Below, in pieces: positions 33,081 through 40,643 of a stretch of DNA of 64,000 nucleotides. How positions within the stretch are numbered: position 1 is the first letter of the stretch; the number at the start of each line of letters is the position of its first letter. The stretch is from Halalkalicoccus jeotgali B3 (lineage in GTDB: Archaea > Halobacteriota > Halobacteria > Halobacteriales > Halalkalicoccaceae): assembly GCF_000196895.1 (NCBI RefSeq), contig NC_014297.1, forward strand, positions 1,873,328 to 1,937,327. The letters are read 5' to 3'. A program made the position numbers and the translations under genes. The notes beneath the pieces were generated by a model. It searched no databases. It had not been told where the DNA came from and saw nothing but the letters and a program-made list of their open reading frames with translations.

Positions 33081-33881
33081 ATGTCAGACAACTCAGACAG
33101 ACTTACGGACAACGGATCCGAACCACAACCCGAATCACGAACCACCGACTCCTCGCGCCGGCGTGTACTACAGGCGCTAGGCGGGACGGCTGCAGCACTC
33201 ACCTTCGCGGGCGGCGCCAGCGCTCAGGAGATGGACGACGGCGACGTCGAGTACAACCCGACCGAGAACCAGCGCCCCGAAGGCCCACTCGGCGACGGGG
33301 ACGGACTTTCGTACAGTCGCTTCAGCGATCAGGTCACCGACGGGACGTACGTCATCGTCGACGAAGGTAACATCACCACCGAAGAGGGCGGGTTCATGTC
33401 GGTCCACATCGCCCGCCCGGAAGAGGACATCGCGGACGTCGGGTTCATCAACCCCGAGGACGGTAGCCCGCAGAACGCCGCGGCGACGATTATCGGCTAC
33501 TCGGAGTACCTCGAACCCGGCGTTCACCAGAACATCAAAGTCCCGATCCTGCAGGACGAGGAGCTGCAGGCAGTCTCGGGCGAACTCGACCGGCTCCCGG
33601 AACCGGCCGTGTTGGTCTCGTTGCCACACGTCGACAGCAACGAGAACGAGGAGTGGGACTTCTTCGACGAGGGCGACCCGGACAGCGCCTACGGCTTCGA
33701 GGGGATCGGCGCGCCGACCGACGGCTCGTTCGGCCCGCCCGGCCCCGACCGCCCGACCGACATCGCGGCCGTCGTCCCGCTCGAAGAGAACGTCGAGGAG
33801 TTCCACATCGCCCGACCCGACGACGGGCTCCACAACGGTGAACTCGAGGACGACGACAACAAACACGACGACGACGACTGA
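33081..33881 (+). CDS. Tat-exported DUF7282-like secreted protein
   Basis: A 266-residue protein. A twin-arginine signal, SSRRRVLQALGGTAAALTFA, ends in an AxA-type site (ASAQ). One central domain of about 170 residues starts YSRFSDQVTDGTYVIVDEGN, resembling the haloarchaeal surface domain DUF7282 (STDGTTVTVD-type repeats). The tail is extremely acidic. Start at 33081 is supported by GGAGG ten bases upstream. Function unknown; probably a cell-surface or secreted protein at the border of the glycan region. Confidence 0.75.
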   Translation: MSDNSDRLTDNGSEPQPESRTTDSSRRRVLQALGGTAAALTFAGGASAQEMDDGDVEYNPTENQRPEGPLGDGDGLSYSRFSDQVTDGTYVIVDEGNITTEEGGFMSVHIARPEEDIADVGFINPEDGSPQNAAATIIGYSEYLEPGVHQNIKVPILQDEELQAVSGELDRLPEPAVLVSLPHVDSNENEEWDFFDEGDPDSAYGFEGIGAPTDGSFGPPGPDRPTDIAAVVPLEENVEEFHIARPDDGLHNGELEDDDNKHDDDD

Positions 33882-33998
33882 TTCCCGACCGACACCGCCC
33901 GCCATCGTTTTTCGACACTCGCGTGGTCGCGTCCGGCCACGCGGTCGCGATTTATCGCCGATTGATCCCGGAGTCGTGACGCCACTTCTCGCGCTGGT

Positions 33999-34017
33999 GT
34001 CAAGCGATCCGTAACAA
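33999..34017 (+). promoter_or_regulatory. Surface-glycan promoter box (copy 1)
   Basis: GTCAAG, five bases, CGTAACAA. The second half begins 34 bases before an in-frame GTG at 34044 of the deacetylase gene. Confidence 0.5.
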
Positions 34018-34043
34018 TGCGGCGTGGCCCGCTCTCGAAGACC

Positions 34044-35123
34044 GTGTCACACAGTTCACCGATCAGTCGTCGACGGATCCTCCGGTACGGCGCCACCGGG
34101 GGCGTACTGGCGCTCGCGGGCTGTCTCGCGGACGGCAGCCGGGAACCGGACGACCCGGACGACCACCGCGACGAGAATCGCCGGGACGACGGGTCGGACG
34201 GCGGGAGCGACGACGGGGCGAGCGGCGACGAGGACTCGACGCCCCCGGAGCCGCCGGACGGCGGGGCGGTGGTGTTCGTCTACGACGACGGCCCGATGGA
34301 GGATTACACCCAAGCGTTGCCGGCCCACCGGCGTTTCGACGCCCCGGCGACGGCCGGGATCGTCAGCGACTGGGTCGGGCGGGACGATTACCAGGACAAC
34401 GGCTGTATGGACGTCGAGCATCTCGAAGAACTGGTCGATGCCGGCTGGGAGATCGCCTCCCACACGACCGAACACATCGCCGTCGGCACCTTTCCCCTCG
34501 TCGAGGACGCTCACCCCGACGACACGCGCATCTACCCCGAGGAGATCCGCCACGGCTATCACCGGGACAGGACCCTCGAACTTACCGACGGCGAACGGAC
34601 GATCCACCGGACGGTCGCGGATTACGGAACCGACGACACCGGGCGGTATATCGATCTCGACCGGTCGCTCGGGGATACGTGTGCCGCCGGCGAGACCGTC
34701 ATCAGATACCCCCAAGAGCAGGTCGACGCCGCCCTCCGCGAGTCGAAGCACACGCTTGAGGGACTTGGGTTCGATATCGGGACGTTGCTTGCGCCCTACG
34801 ACAACTTCGACGAGTACTCGCGGGAGCTCGCCAGCGAGTACTATTCGGGGATTGCAAACGCCCGCCACGGCAAGCGGGTGAACGCCCGCGAAGGGTTCGA
34901 CCCGTACCGGACGCGTCGGGATTACTTCATCGAGTACACGGACCGCGAGTCGGTCAAACGCGACTTGGACGAGATCGCCGAGACGGGGGCGCTCGGTGTA
35001 ATGGGTGCGCACACGTACAAGGAGGAGGTGAGCGAGGAGCGCATCCGGGAGACGCTCTCGTGGGTCCACGAGCGCGAGATCACCGTCCTCACCCTGCGCG
35101 AGGCCATCGAACGCTACGCTTAA
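34044..35123 (+). CDS. Tat lipoprotein polysaccharide deacetylase
   Basis: A metal-dependent carbohydrate esterase of the NodB fold, exported and lipid-anchored. The signal is ISRRRILRYGATGGVLALAG followed by a Cys (lipobox LAGC). A Ser/Asp/Gly-rich linker precedes the catalytic domain, which has VVFVYDDGPMEDY (the Asp pair of motif 1), IASHTTEH (motif 2), LLAPYDNFDEYS (motif 3) and GVMGAHTY. An ATG at 34017 gives nine more residues, but it lies inside the promoter box; the GTG at 34044 sits 34 bases downstream of the box, as in the neighbouring genes, and is preferred (359 residues). Confidence 0.85.
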   Translation: MSHSSPISRRRILRYGATGGVLALAGCLADGSREPDDPDDHRDENRRDDGSDGGSDDGASGDEDSTPPEPPDGGAVVFVYDDGPMEDYTQALPAHRRFDAPATAGIVSDWVGRDDYQDNGCMDVEHLEELVDAGWEIASHTTEHIAVGTFPLVEDAHPDDTRIYPEEIRHGYHRDRTLELTDGERTIHRTVADYGTDDTGRYIDLDRSLGDTCAAGETVIRYPQEQVDAALRESKHTLEGLGFDIGTLLAPYDNFDEYSRELASEYYSGIANARHGKRVNAREGFDPYRTRRDYFIEYTDRESVKRDLDEIAETGALGVMGAHTYKEEVSEERIRETLSWVHEREITVLTLREAIERYA

Positions 35124-35734
35124 TCGGCGCTGCGCGCGCGGTCGGGTGCGAGGTGGGCCCGGAGCTTCGCGTAGCCCTCACGGAGGACCGGCGCGCCGTC
35201 GAACAGCCAGAGGCAGACGGCGAGGGCGGCGATCCCGAGCTGGAAGACGGTGTACGCCGAGAACTCCATCGAGAGGAGTTCCCGACCGAGGTCCTGTGAA
35301 TAGGGGCCGAACAGCTCGAGAACGCGGTCGAGAAACCCCTGACTGTGGTCCGTCGTCGAGCGCTCGCCAAGCGGCCAGATAACGGGGTACAGCGAGATCT
35401 CGCCCTCCTCGACGTAGATCGGGAGCAGGTCCCCGAGGAGATGCGAGAGGTAGCCGATCCCGAAGGCGAGGCCGATGTCGGGGCGATTTGAGGTCCACGC
35501 TAACAGGCCGACCAGCGCGACCAGCGGGACGGCGAAAAAGACCGAGTGGGCGATGGCGTACCCGCTCGAGAAGATCCCGAACTGCCACGCCAGCGGTTTG
35601 TCGATCAGGTCGGGGCCGCTGGAGGCGACGACCAGCACTAAGACGGGGAGCGCGGCGGGCGTTCGCCCCAACCAGAGTCGGCTGGCGATCGAGTACAGCA
35701 AGTAAGCGAAGAGTGCGTGTTCCCATGGCCACAT
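35120..35734 (-). CDS. Membrane-bound metal-dependent hydrolase (YdjM/DUF457-type)
   Basis: A 204-residue membrane protein. It starts MWPWEHALFAYLLYS with the conserved His of the family, then SSGPDLIDKPLAW (Asp), AIAHSVFFAVPLV (His) and GYLSHLLGDLLPIYV (His, Asp). These are the metal-site residues of the YdjM/DUF457 family, spread over five helices. Met 35734 is chosen over 35833 because it sits 34 bases from a promoter box. It converges with and overlaps the deacetylase by four bases. The substrate is unknown. Confidence 0.85.
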   Translation of the reverse strand: MWPWEHALFAYLLYSIASRLWLGRTPAALPVLVLVVASSGPDLIDKPLAWQFGIFSSGYAIAHSVFFAVPLVALVGLLAWTSNRPDIGLAFGIGYLSHLLGDLLPIYVEEGEISLYPVIWPLGERSTTDHSQGFLDRVLELFGPYSQDLGRELLSMEFSAYTVFQLGIAALAVCLWLFDGAPVLREGYAKLRAHLAPDRARSAD

Positions 35735-35760
35735 ACCGGAGCCCTCGCCGGGCACGGGGT

Positions 35761-35779
35761 TAGTTATCGAGCGCTTACT
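35761..35779 (-). promoter_or_regulatory. Surface-glycan promoter box (copy 2)
   Basis: On the minus strand: AGTAAG, CGCTC, GATAACTA. The second half starts 34 bases before the ATG at 35734. Confidence 0.6.
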
Positions 35780-36755
35780 CCCCGGTCGGCTCGGTTCCGG
35801 GCTCGTAGACGTCGACCCAGAGGTGCAGTTCACGGTAGGGTTCTCCGATGGGCGAATCGCTGGTGTACAGGAGGTACGCCAGTCTGAGATCCTCCGCGAC
35901 GATGTCGGGGGTCACCCCCTGTTCGATGTAGGCCGACTCGCCGGGCGCGACCGAGACGGTTCGCTCGGTACGGTCGCCGCGTTCGAGGAGTTGGGCCGAG
36001 TCGCCCTCCGTATCGACGCGCTGGAGTTCCGCGACGACGGTGTAGGTCGTGCGGGCGTGTTCGTAGTTCTCGATGCCGACGATCTGGGACTGGGGTTCCC
36101 CCGCCGTGAGGACCGTCCGGTAGTCGCCGGCGACGTACTCGCCGCTTTCGGTCCGCGAGAGCAGTTGGAACTCGGTGAAACGCTCGCCGTCGCCGGGGTC
36201 ACTGATCGCGTACGCGAGGCTTCCGACGGCCGCCACGATTGCACCCCCCAACGCGAGATCGGCGAGAAAACCGCGCCGGTCGGTCCGTCGGTCGGCCACC
36301 TCGGGCACGACCGTTTCCCGCGGGGGCAGGTCGAAGCGACGCGGGGCCGACAGCTCGCGCCGCCGGAGGTATCCGAGAGCCATCGTGACGACGACGAAAC
36401 CGTCGAGCACGCCGAGTAACATCAGCGTCGAGGGCGGGTTTAGCCGGCTGAACAGGTATCCGAGCAGGTACAGTACGGGCACCAGTGCGACGCTCACCCC
36501 GAACGAGAGGACGGCCCGCTCAAGCCGGTCGATCCCGCCGACCGTCGAGTGCTCCGCGTCGGGTCGGCCCGGGAACAGGACGGTCAAAAGGGCGTATCCC
36601 GGGGCGAACAACAGGAGCACCAACCCGGGGACGACCCGAAGGGATTGCCACGGTGCGAGAGCGATGATCCCGTTTGCGACGAGTAAGAACGCCGCGACGA
36701 GCGGTACGTCGGCCGGAACGCGCCGGTCGGGAGGTCGCCGCCTCGACCGTGTCAT
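35775..36755 (-). CDS. DUF1616 membrane protein
   Basis: A 326-residue protein. Four helices occupy residues 20-150 (LVAAFLLVANGIIALAPW, VPGLVLLLFAPGYALLTVLF, and two more). A cytoplasmic arginine stretch and a fifth helix follow (ALGGAIVAAVGSLAYAI), then an extracytoplasmic beta domain (FTEFQLLSRTESGEYVAGDY, IVGIENYEHARTTYTVVAEL). The layout and PGYALLTVLFPGR match DUF1616, common beside archaeal glycosylation genes. Its ATG overlaps the stop of a 14-codon leader ORF. Confidence 0.83.
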   Translation of the reverse strand: MTRSRRRPPDRRVPADVPLVAAFLLVANGIIALAPWQSLRVVPGLVLLLFAPGYALLTVLFPGRPDAEHSTVGGIDRLERAVLSFGVSVALVPVLYLLGYLFSRLNPPSTLMLLGVLDGFVVVTMALGYLRRRELSAPRRFDLPPRETVVPEVADRRTDRRGFLADLALGGAIVAAVGSLAYAISDPGDGERFTEFQLLSRTESGEYVAGDYRTVLTAGEPQSQIVGIENYEHARTTYTVVAELQRVDTEGDSAQLLERGDRTERTVSVAPGESAYIEQGVTPDIVAEDLRLAYLLYTSDSPIGEPYRELHLWVDVYEPGTEPTGE

Positions 36756-36796
36756 GGTCGGATCGGCCCGCGTCGCGCTCGGAGGTGTCGATCCAT
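36752..36796 (-). CDS. 14-codon leader ORF coupled to the DUF1616 gene
   Basis: ATG at 36796 encodes MDRHLRARRGPIRP and the TGA overlaps the DUF1616 ATG (ATGA). The start lies 33 bases from a promoter box, exactly where other box-bearing genes begin, so a leaderless transcript would start with it. It may only deliver ribosomes to the main gene. Confidence 0.45.
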   Translation of the reverse strand: MDRHLRARRGPIRP

Positions 36797-36821
36797 GCCG
36801 GGACCAGGCGACCGACGTGGT

Positions 36822-36840
36822 TCGTTATTGATCCCCTACC
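36822..36840 (-). promoter_or_regulatory. Surface-glycan promoter box (copy 3)
   Basis: Minus strand: GGTAGG, GGATC, AATAACGA. It lies 33 bases before the leader ATG at 36796. Confidence 0.55.
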
Positions 36841-36967
36841 GGCGATATGCCCGTCGTACCTCCTGGGTCGTTCGATACGAACCGCCGGCGGCGAACCGCC
36901 GACCACCTCCTTGCTAGGGATGGGCAAACAGTAACGAGGAGGGCCACCGTATCAGGAGTGAGGAATC

Positions 36968-37231
36968 ATGAGTTCGAACAGACCACACACGTCGAGTCTC
37001 GCGGAGGTACTCGATCGCATCCTCGATAAGGGCGTCGTCATCGACATCTGGATCCGCGTCTCGCTCGTCGGGATCGAGATCCTCACGATCGAGGCCCGCG
37101 TCGTGATCGCTTCGGTGGACACGTTCCTCCACTACGCGAGGGAGATCTCGAAGCTCGAACGAGCGGAGGAAGAGGGGACCCTCGAAGCCCTCGAAAGGGT
37201 CGAGATCACGCCCCGCGAGGAGCAGGTATAG
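36968..37231 (+). CDS. gvpA: Gas vesicle structural protein GvpA, solitary
   Basis: An 87-residue Gvp[21 protein letters not shown] and [17 protein letters not shown] form the amphipathic shell core, followed by [13 protein letters not shown]. Two positions that are Ala in haloarchaeal vesicle GvpA are Ile here (WIRVS, VVIAS), nearer bacterial forms. The C-terminal tail of about 25 residues is charged. GvpA normally sits in a cluster with gvpC, N, O and F-M; none of these is present here, so vesicles cannot be built from this locus alone. AGTAACGA 38 bases upstream weakly resembles the promoter box core. Confidence 0.88.
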   Translation: MSSNRPHTSSLAEVLDRILDKGVVIDIWIRVSLVGIEILTIEARVVIASVDTFLHYAREISKLERAEEEGTLEALERVEITPREEQV

Positions 37232-37270
37232 CCGGATCCGACCGGCCGAGTCGGCCGGGTTCGCTCGGGA

Positions 37271-38194
37271 TCAGACGTAACCGAGGGCCTCGAGGCGGTC
37301 TTCCATCACGTCTTCGCCGACGGTTCGACCCTCCGAGACGGGGTCCTCGGCGACGATCTCCTTTCGGCGCCCGGTCTCGTGGACGAGCCACGGCACTTTG
37401 ATCAGGTTCTCGACGTGAATCCCTTTCGGGTGTCCCCAGACCCGCATGGGGATCGGAAAGGCGCGCTCGTCGAAGAGGTTACCGTGGTCGGAGGTGACGA
37501 CCGTCCGGCCCTCGAAGGCGTCCATGAGGGATTCGGCGTACGGGAGGACCAGTTCGAGGTTGTCCGCGTAGGCGTCCCAGACGGTCTCGCGGGGAACGTC
37601 GAGTCGTCCGTCCGTGAGTCGGAGCCAGAAGACGTCTTGGCCCTGTTCGGGGTCCTGGACGTGGCCCTTATCGAACGTCGTCTCGGAGCCGACGAACGGG
37701 TAGTGGGGCTGGAGGTAGTGGACGAACAGTCGCTTGTTGGGGTAGCGCTCGGCAGCCTCCAGTGCGTACCGCGTCGTCGTCTCGGGCAGGACGGTCCCGT
37801 ACTCCTCGTCCCAGCCGTCCTCCATCCAGACGTGGATCACGTCGTGGAACGTGGCGTCGAGTTCCTCGCGGTACCGATACAGCTGTGGGTTCGCCGTCAC
37901 GTAGACGGTATCCAGGAGGTCGCGCCCGGCGACGTTGCCCCGGAGGAACTCGGCGGTGCCCGACCCGCGGGACTCGCGGGCTTCGAGATCGCCGGGCAGC
38001 CTCGAGTGGCGTTCGAAGAGGTCGTAGCGACACGCGTCCAGAAGGATCAGCGAGTCCCAGTCCTCGGCGAAGACGTCCACGCCCGAGGTGTTGTACGCCC
38101 GCCGATAGCCCCGCCGGTAGAACAGGCGGTTGCACTCGAGGCTGATCCGGACCGGGTTCGCGAGCGCCCGGCGGATCTCGAAGGCGGAGTACAT
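37271..38194 (-). CDS. Alkaline-phosphatase-superfamily (sulfatase-like) protein
   Basis: A 307-residue protein with metal-site landmarks of the superfamily: SLILLDACRYDLFERHS near the N-terminus (Asp), LFVHYLQPHYPFVG, and VVTSDHGNLFDE (Asp-His). Such proteins act as sulfatases, phosphatases or phosphotransferases on surface glycans. No signal peptide is seen, so it is probably cytoplasmic. Its ATG (38194) overlaps the stop of a small membrane protein gene as TGATG, which supports this start over a frame opening at 38443. Confidence 0.83.
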   Translation of the reverse strand: MYSAFEIRRALANPVRISLECNRLFYRRGYRRAYNTSGVDVFAEDWDSLILLDACRYDLFERHSRLPGDLEARESRGSGTAEFLRGNVAGRDLLDTVYVTANPQLYRYREELDATFHDVIHVWMEDGWDEEYGTVLPETTTRYALEAAERYPNKRLFVHYLQPHYPFVGSETTFDKGHVQDPEQGQDVFWLRLTDGRLDVPRETVWDAYADNLELVLPYAESLMDAFEGRTVVTSDHGNLFDERAFPIPMRVWGHPKGIHVENLIKVPWLVHETGRRKEIVAEDPVSEGRTVGEDVMEDRLEALGYV

Positions 38195-38361
38195 CACCAG
38201 ACCACCCCTATCAGGGCGATGGCTCCTCCGGCGGCAATCCGCTGAGTGGAGACGTATCGCAGGACGCATCCGCGTTCTCGGCCGGTCCGGTCGGTGCTGG
38301 CAGCCAGTACGATCACTCCGATCCCCATCGCGAGGAGGAGCTTCACTACTCGGTGATCCAT
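38194..38361 (-). CDS. Small two-helix membrane protein (55 aa)
   Basis: ATG at 38361 opens 55 codons: MDHRVVKLLLAMGIGVIVLA, a charged loop (TDRTGRERG), then IAAGGAIALIGVVW and a TGA that overlaps the next ATG by one base. Two hydrophobic helices joined by a basic loop, plus tight coupling to the sulfatase-like gene, argue that it is real although very short. A membrane anchor or partner for the enzyme is possible (inference). No family is recognised. Confidence 0.6.
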   Translation of the reverse strand: MDHRVVKLLLAMGIGVIVLAASTDRTGRERGCVLRYVSTQRIAAGGAIALIGVVW

Positions 38362-38464
38362 CTCCCTGTCCGGGCGTACAACAGTTGGGATAATAACAGT
38401 TCCTAGGAGGAGTACGGAGAGAACTGAGCACTATAGAGTGCACTCGGATCGGAACCGACGGACG

Positions 38465-39736
38465 TCATCCGGTCAGCAGCGCCTCGAGGTCGCCGAGCGT
38501 AATGACGTCGATCTCGCCGGCGGCTTCCCGGTCGTGGATGTGGCGCATGATCGCGTCGAACTCCTCGATGGGCGTCTCGTCCGGGATCGCGTGCCAGAAC
38601 AGCCCGCCGAACCCGCCCCACTCGACGAGGTGATCGAGGTACGCGCTTGCGCTCGCGAGGGTTCGCTCGGAGGATCGCCCGACGTGCGTGGCGTTGACCG
38701 GCAGGCCGTACCCGGGCTCGCCCCCGACCATCGCGACGGCGTGGTGGTCGGTTACCAGATCGTAGCTCGACTGGTCGTAATCGCCGTACGGGTACGCGAA
38801 GTACTCCGCCCCTTGTTCGAAGCCGTTGTCGAGCAGCCACTGCTTCGCGCCGGTGATCTGGCGTTCCTGCTCGGCGGGCTCGGTCTCGTCGAGGTAGACG
38901 TGGTCCATCAGGTGGCTCCCGAACTCCCAGCCCACCTCGCGCAGCTCGTGCATCTGCTCGACGTCGAGTCGGCCCTCGGCCCCGATGCTGTTGGTGTTGA
39001 CGAACGAGGTCGCGGGGATCCCGTAGCGTGACTGGATCTCGAAGGCCTCGGTGTACTGGGACTCGTGGCCGTCGTCCCACTGGATCATCAGTTTGGGCGT
39101 CTCGGGGAGCGGGAGGGCCTCCAGTCGATCCAACCAGATCGTCGCCTCCGGTGCATTCTGGAACTGTGCCTGGATCCGGATACGCTCGATCGCACCGAGA
39201 TCGGGGGCCTCCTCGGTGAGCAGGTCGTACGTCCCGGCGTGGAGCCTGATGAACTCGGCGTCGGCGCTCGTCTCGAAGACCCGCGTCCGAAATCGGAGGG
39301 CGTTCTCGGCCCCGTCCAGCACGATCAGGTCGACCGACTGGGAGGGGAGGTCCCCGGCGTGCACCCGGAAGGTGATCGCCGGCCGGTGGCTCGAGAGGTC
39401 GAGGTCGAGCGGACGCTCGATCCGGGCCCACTCCTCGGTGGGACCGGCGTCGATCCGCGCCGACTGTGAGCCGCTTTCGCTCCCGGCGTCGGCCGAGAGG
39501 TCGCCCGCCTGGCTCTCCCACGCGTCGAGGTCCTCGAACGAAAGCAGGGGCGTGACCCCCGCAGGTCGGTCCTCGGCGTCGGCTCCGGAGGATCCGTCGT
39601 CGGGGGCTGATTCCCCCGCGCTCTCGCTTCCGGTCTCGTTCTCGCCGTCGTCGCGCGTCCCGGCGAATTGGCCCGTACAGCCCGCGAATCCGGCGATCCC
39701 CGACGCGAGGAGGAACCGGCGGCGGTGCAGACTCAT
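38465..39736 (-). CDS. Tat lipoprotein polysaccharide deacetylase with N-terminal carbohydrate-binding-like domain
   Basis: 423 residues. The signal is HRRRFLLASGIAGFAGC (twin arginine plus lipobox Cys), then an acidic linker. A beta domain of about 150 residues follows (LLSFEDLDAWESQAGD, RLHAGTYDLL) resembling a galactose-binding/CBM fold. The NodB-type domain has MIQWDDGHESQY (Asp pair), FGSHLMDHVYL and EYFAYPYGDYDQSS. It probably trims acetyl groups from surface glycan outside the cell. Upstream it faces the convergent end of the wHTH regulator gene. Confidence 0.86.
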   Translation of the reverse strand: MSLHRRRFLLASGIAGFAGCTGQFAGTRDDGENETGSESAGESAPDDGSSGADAEDRPAGVTPLLSFEDLDAWESQAGDLSADAGSESGSQSARIDAGPTEEWARIERPLDLDLSSHRPAITFRVHAGDLPSQSVDLIVLDGAENALRFRTRVFETSADAEFIRLHAGTYDLLTEEAPDLGAIERIRIQAQFQNAPEATIWLDRLEALPLPETPKLMIQWDDGHESQYTEAFEIQSRYGIPATSFVNTNSIGAEGRLDVEQMHELREVGWEFGSHLMDHVYLDETEPAEQERQITGAKQWLLDNGFEQGAEYFAYPYGDYDQSSYDLVTDHHAVAMVGGEPGYGLPVNATHVGRSSERTLASASAYLDHLVEWGGFGGLFWHAIPDETPIEEFDAIMRHIHDREAAGEIDVITLGDLEALLTG

Positions 39737-39906
39737 GGGTGTTGGTCCCCCTCGGGGGCCCCACGTCGGCGCGCCCCGGCGCGCTCGTCCCGGTCAGCCG
39801 ATCGCGTTGTCCTCCGTCCGTCTCCTCGCCGTAGTGGTCGGAACACGGTCGGGCTTTCGACCCCATCAGTATCGGTATCCGTGCCTTGAGCGGTGAAATC
39901 GTCGCA

Positions 39907-40371
39907 TTACTCGGCCGACCCCTCGGGTCCCGCCGTCTCGATCTCGAAGCGCATGTCCTTGCCGCTGAGGGCGATTTGGAGGGCGGATTCGTCGAGCAGG
40001 AGTTCGTCGAACGGGGTGACCGACCCGTCCGATTGAAGGCGCGCTTCGAGCCCGTTCTCGCCGAGATGAAGCGTGATCCGGTTGCACGCCGTCCGAAACC
40101 GACGCTGGCGCTTTTGGTCCTCGGTGAACGTAATGGACTCCTCGAGCAGGTCGAGCTCGACGAGCTCGTTGACCCGACGGTAGATGGTCGTTCGGGAGAC
40201 CTCACAGACCTCGAGGAGGTCCTCGATAGTGACCGGTTCCCGGGCGCCCGCTCGGAGTATCGCCCGCGCGGAGGCGTCCCCGAGGGCGTCGAGGAGGTCC
40301 GAGCAGCCGGTCGTGACCGTGGTGTCCGTCGTCGATGCAGCCGGTTCGTGGATGAGGTCGTTCTGGATCAT
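39907..40371 (-). CDS. Winged-helix transcriptional regulator (ArsR-like)
   Basis: A 154-residue haloarchaeal regulator: LLDALGDASARAILRAGARE, then VTIEDLLEVCEVSRTTIYRR as the recognition helix region. It has a C-terminal half (RTACNRITLHLGENGLEARL onward) seen in gene regulators of surface or phage-related loci. The start at 40371 (MIQNDL) is preferred; an in-frame ATG at 40491 adds an arginine-rich segment. It is the only classical regulator inside the first glycan block, so it is a candidate to read the shared promoter box (inference). Confidence 0.8.
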   Translation of the reverse strand: MIQNDLIHEPAASTTDTTVTTGCSDLLDALGDASARAILRAGAREPVTIEDLLEVCEVSRTTIYRRVNELVELDLLEESITFTEDQKRQRRFRTACNRITLHLGENGLEARLQSDGSVTPFDELLLDESALQIALSGKDMRFEIETAGPEGSAE

Positions 40372-40582
40372 GGTGGTGTCGGTGGTGGCGTCGCTACTGT
40401 GTGTTCGTCTGTCCCCGCAACCGGCCCGCTGGCGGCGGGTCCTTGGACTCACGGACTGCTGAGGCCGACCGTGTCGGCCGGCCGTCCACATCCTTCCATG
40501 ACTGGTTAGTTAATTAACTCTTTCCCCGACAGGGTCGAACACCGACGTTTACGGCGCGGCCGGACCGCCGACGGCGATTCCC

Positions 40583-40601
40583 TGTACACCGGCCATAACA
40601 A
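40583..40601 (+). promoter_or_regulatory. Surface-glycan promoter box (copy 4, weak left half)
   Basis: TGTACA, CCGGC, CATAACAA, followed by TGCCCG as in other copies. It lies 50 bases before the ATG at 40644, farther than usual. Confidence 0.5.
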
Positions 40602-40643
40602 TGCCCGCACGCCCCCCAGCGTCCGGGGAGTTGATTACAACGC

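Noticed and set aside
32579..33202. Long minus-strand frame in the 690-base gap, and a + strand frame at 32645-32971
   Set aside because: Both products are arginine/serine-rich and basic; they look like GC-driven open frames, and the first overlaps the start of a well-supported Tat protein gene.
38389..38407. A possible promoter box before the small membrane protein (CCTAGG, five bases, TTATTATC on the minus strand)
   Set aside because: The spacing and 35-base distance to the ATG fit, but the right half does not match RATAACAA at any useful number of positions.
40372..40491. N-terminal extension of the wHTH regulator to ATG 40491
   Set aside because: The 40 added residues are arginine/threonine-rich and unlike the acidic body of the protein.
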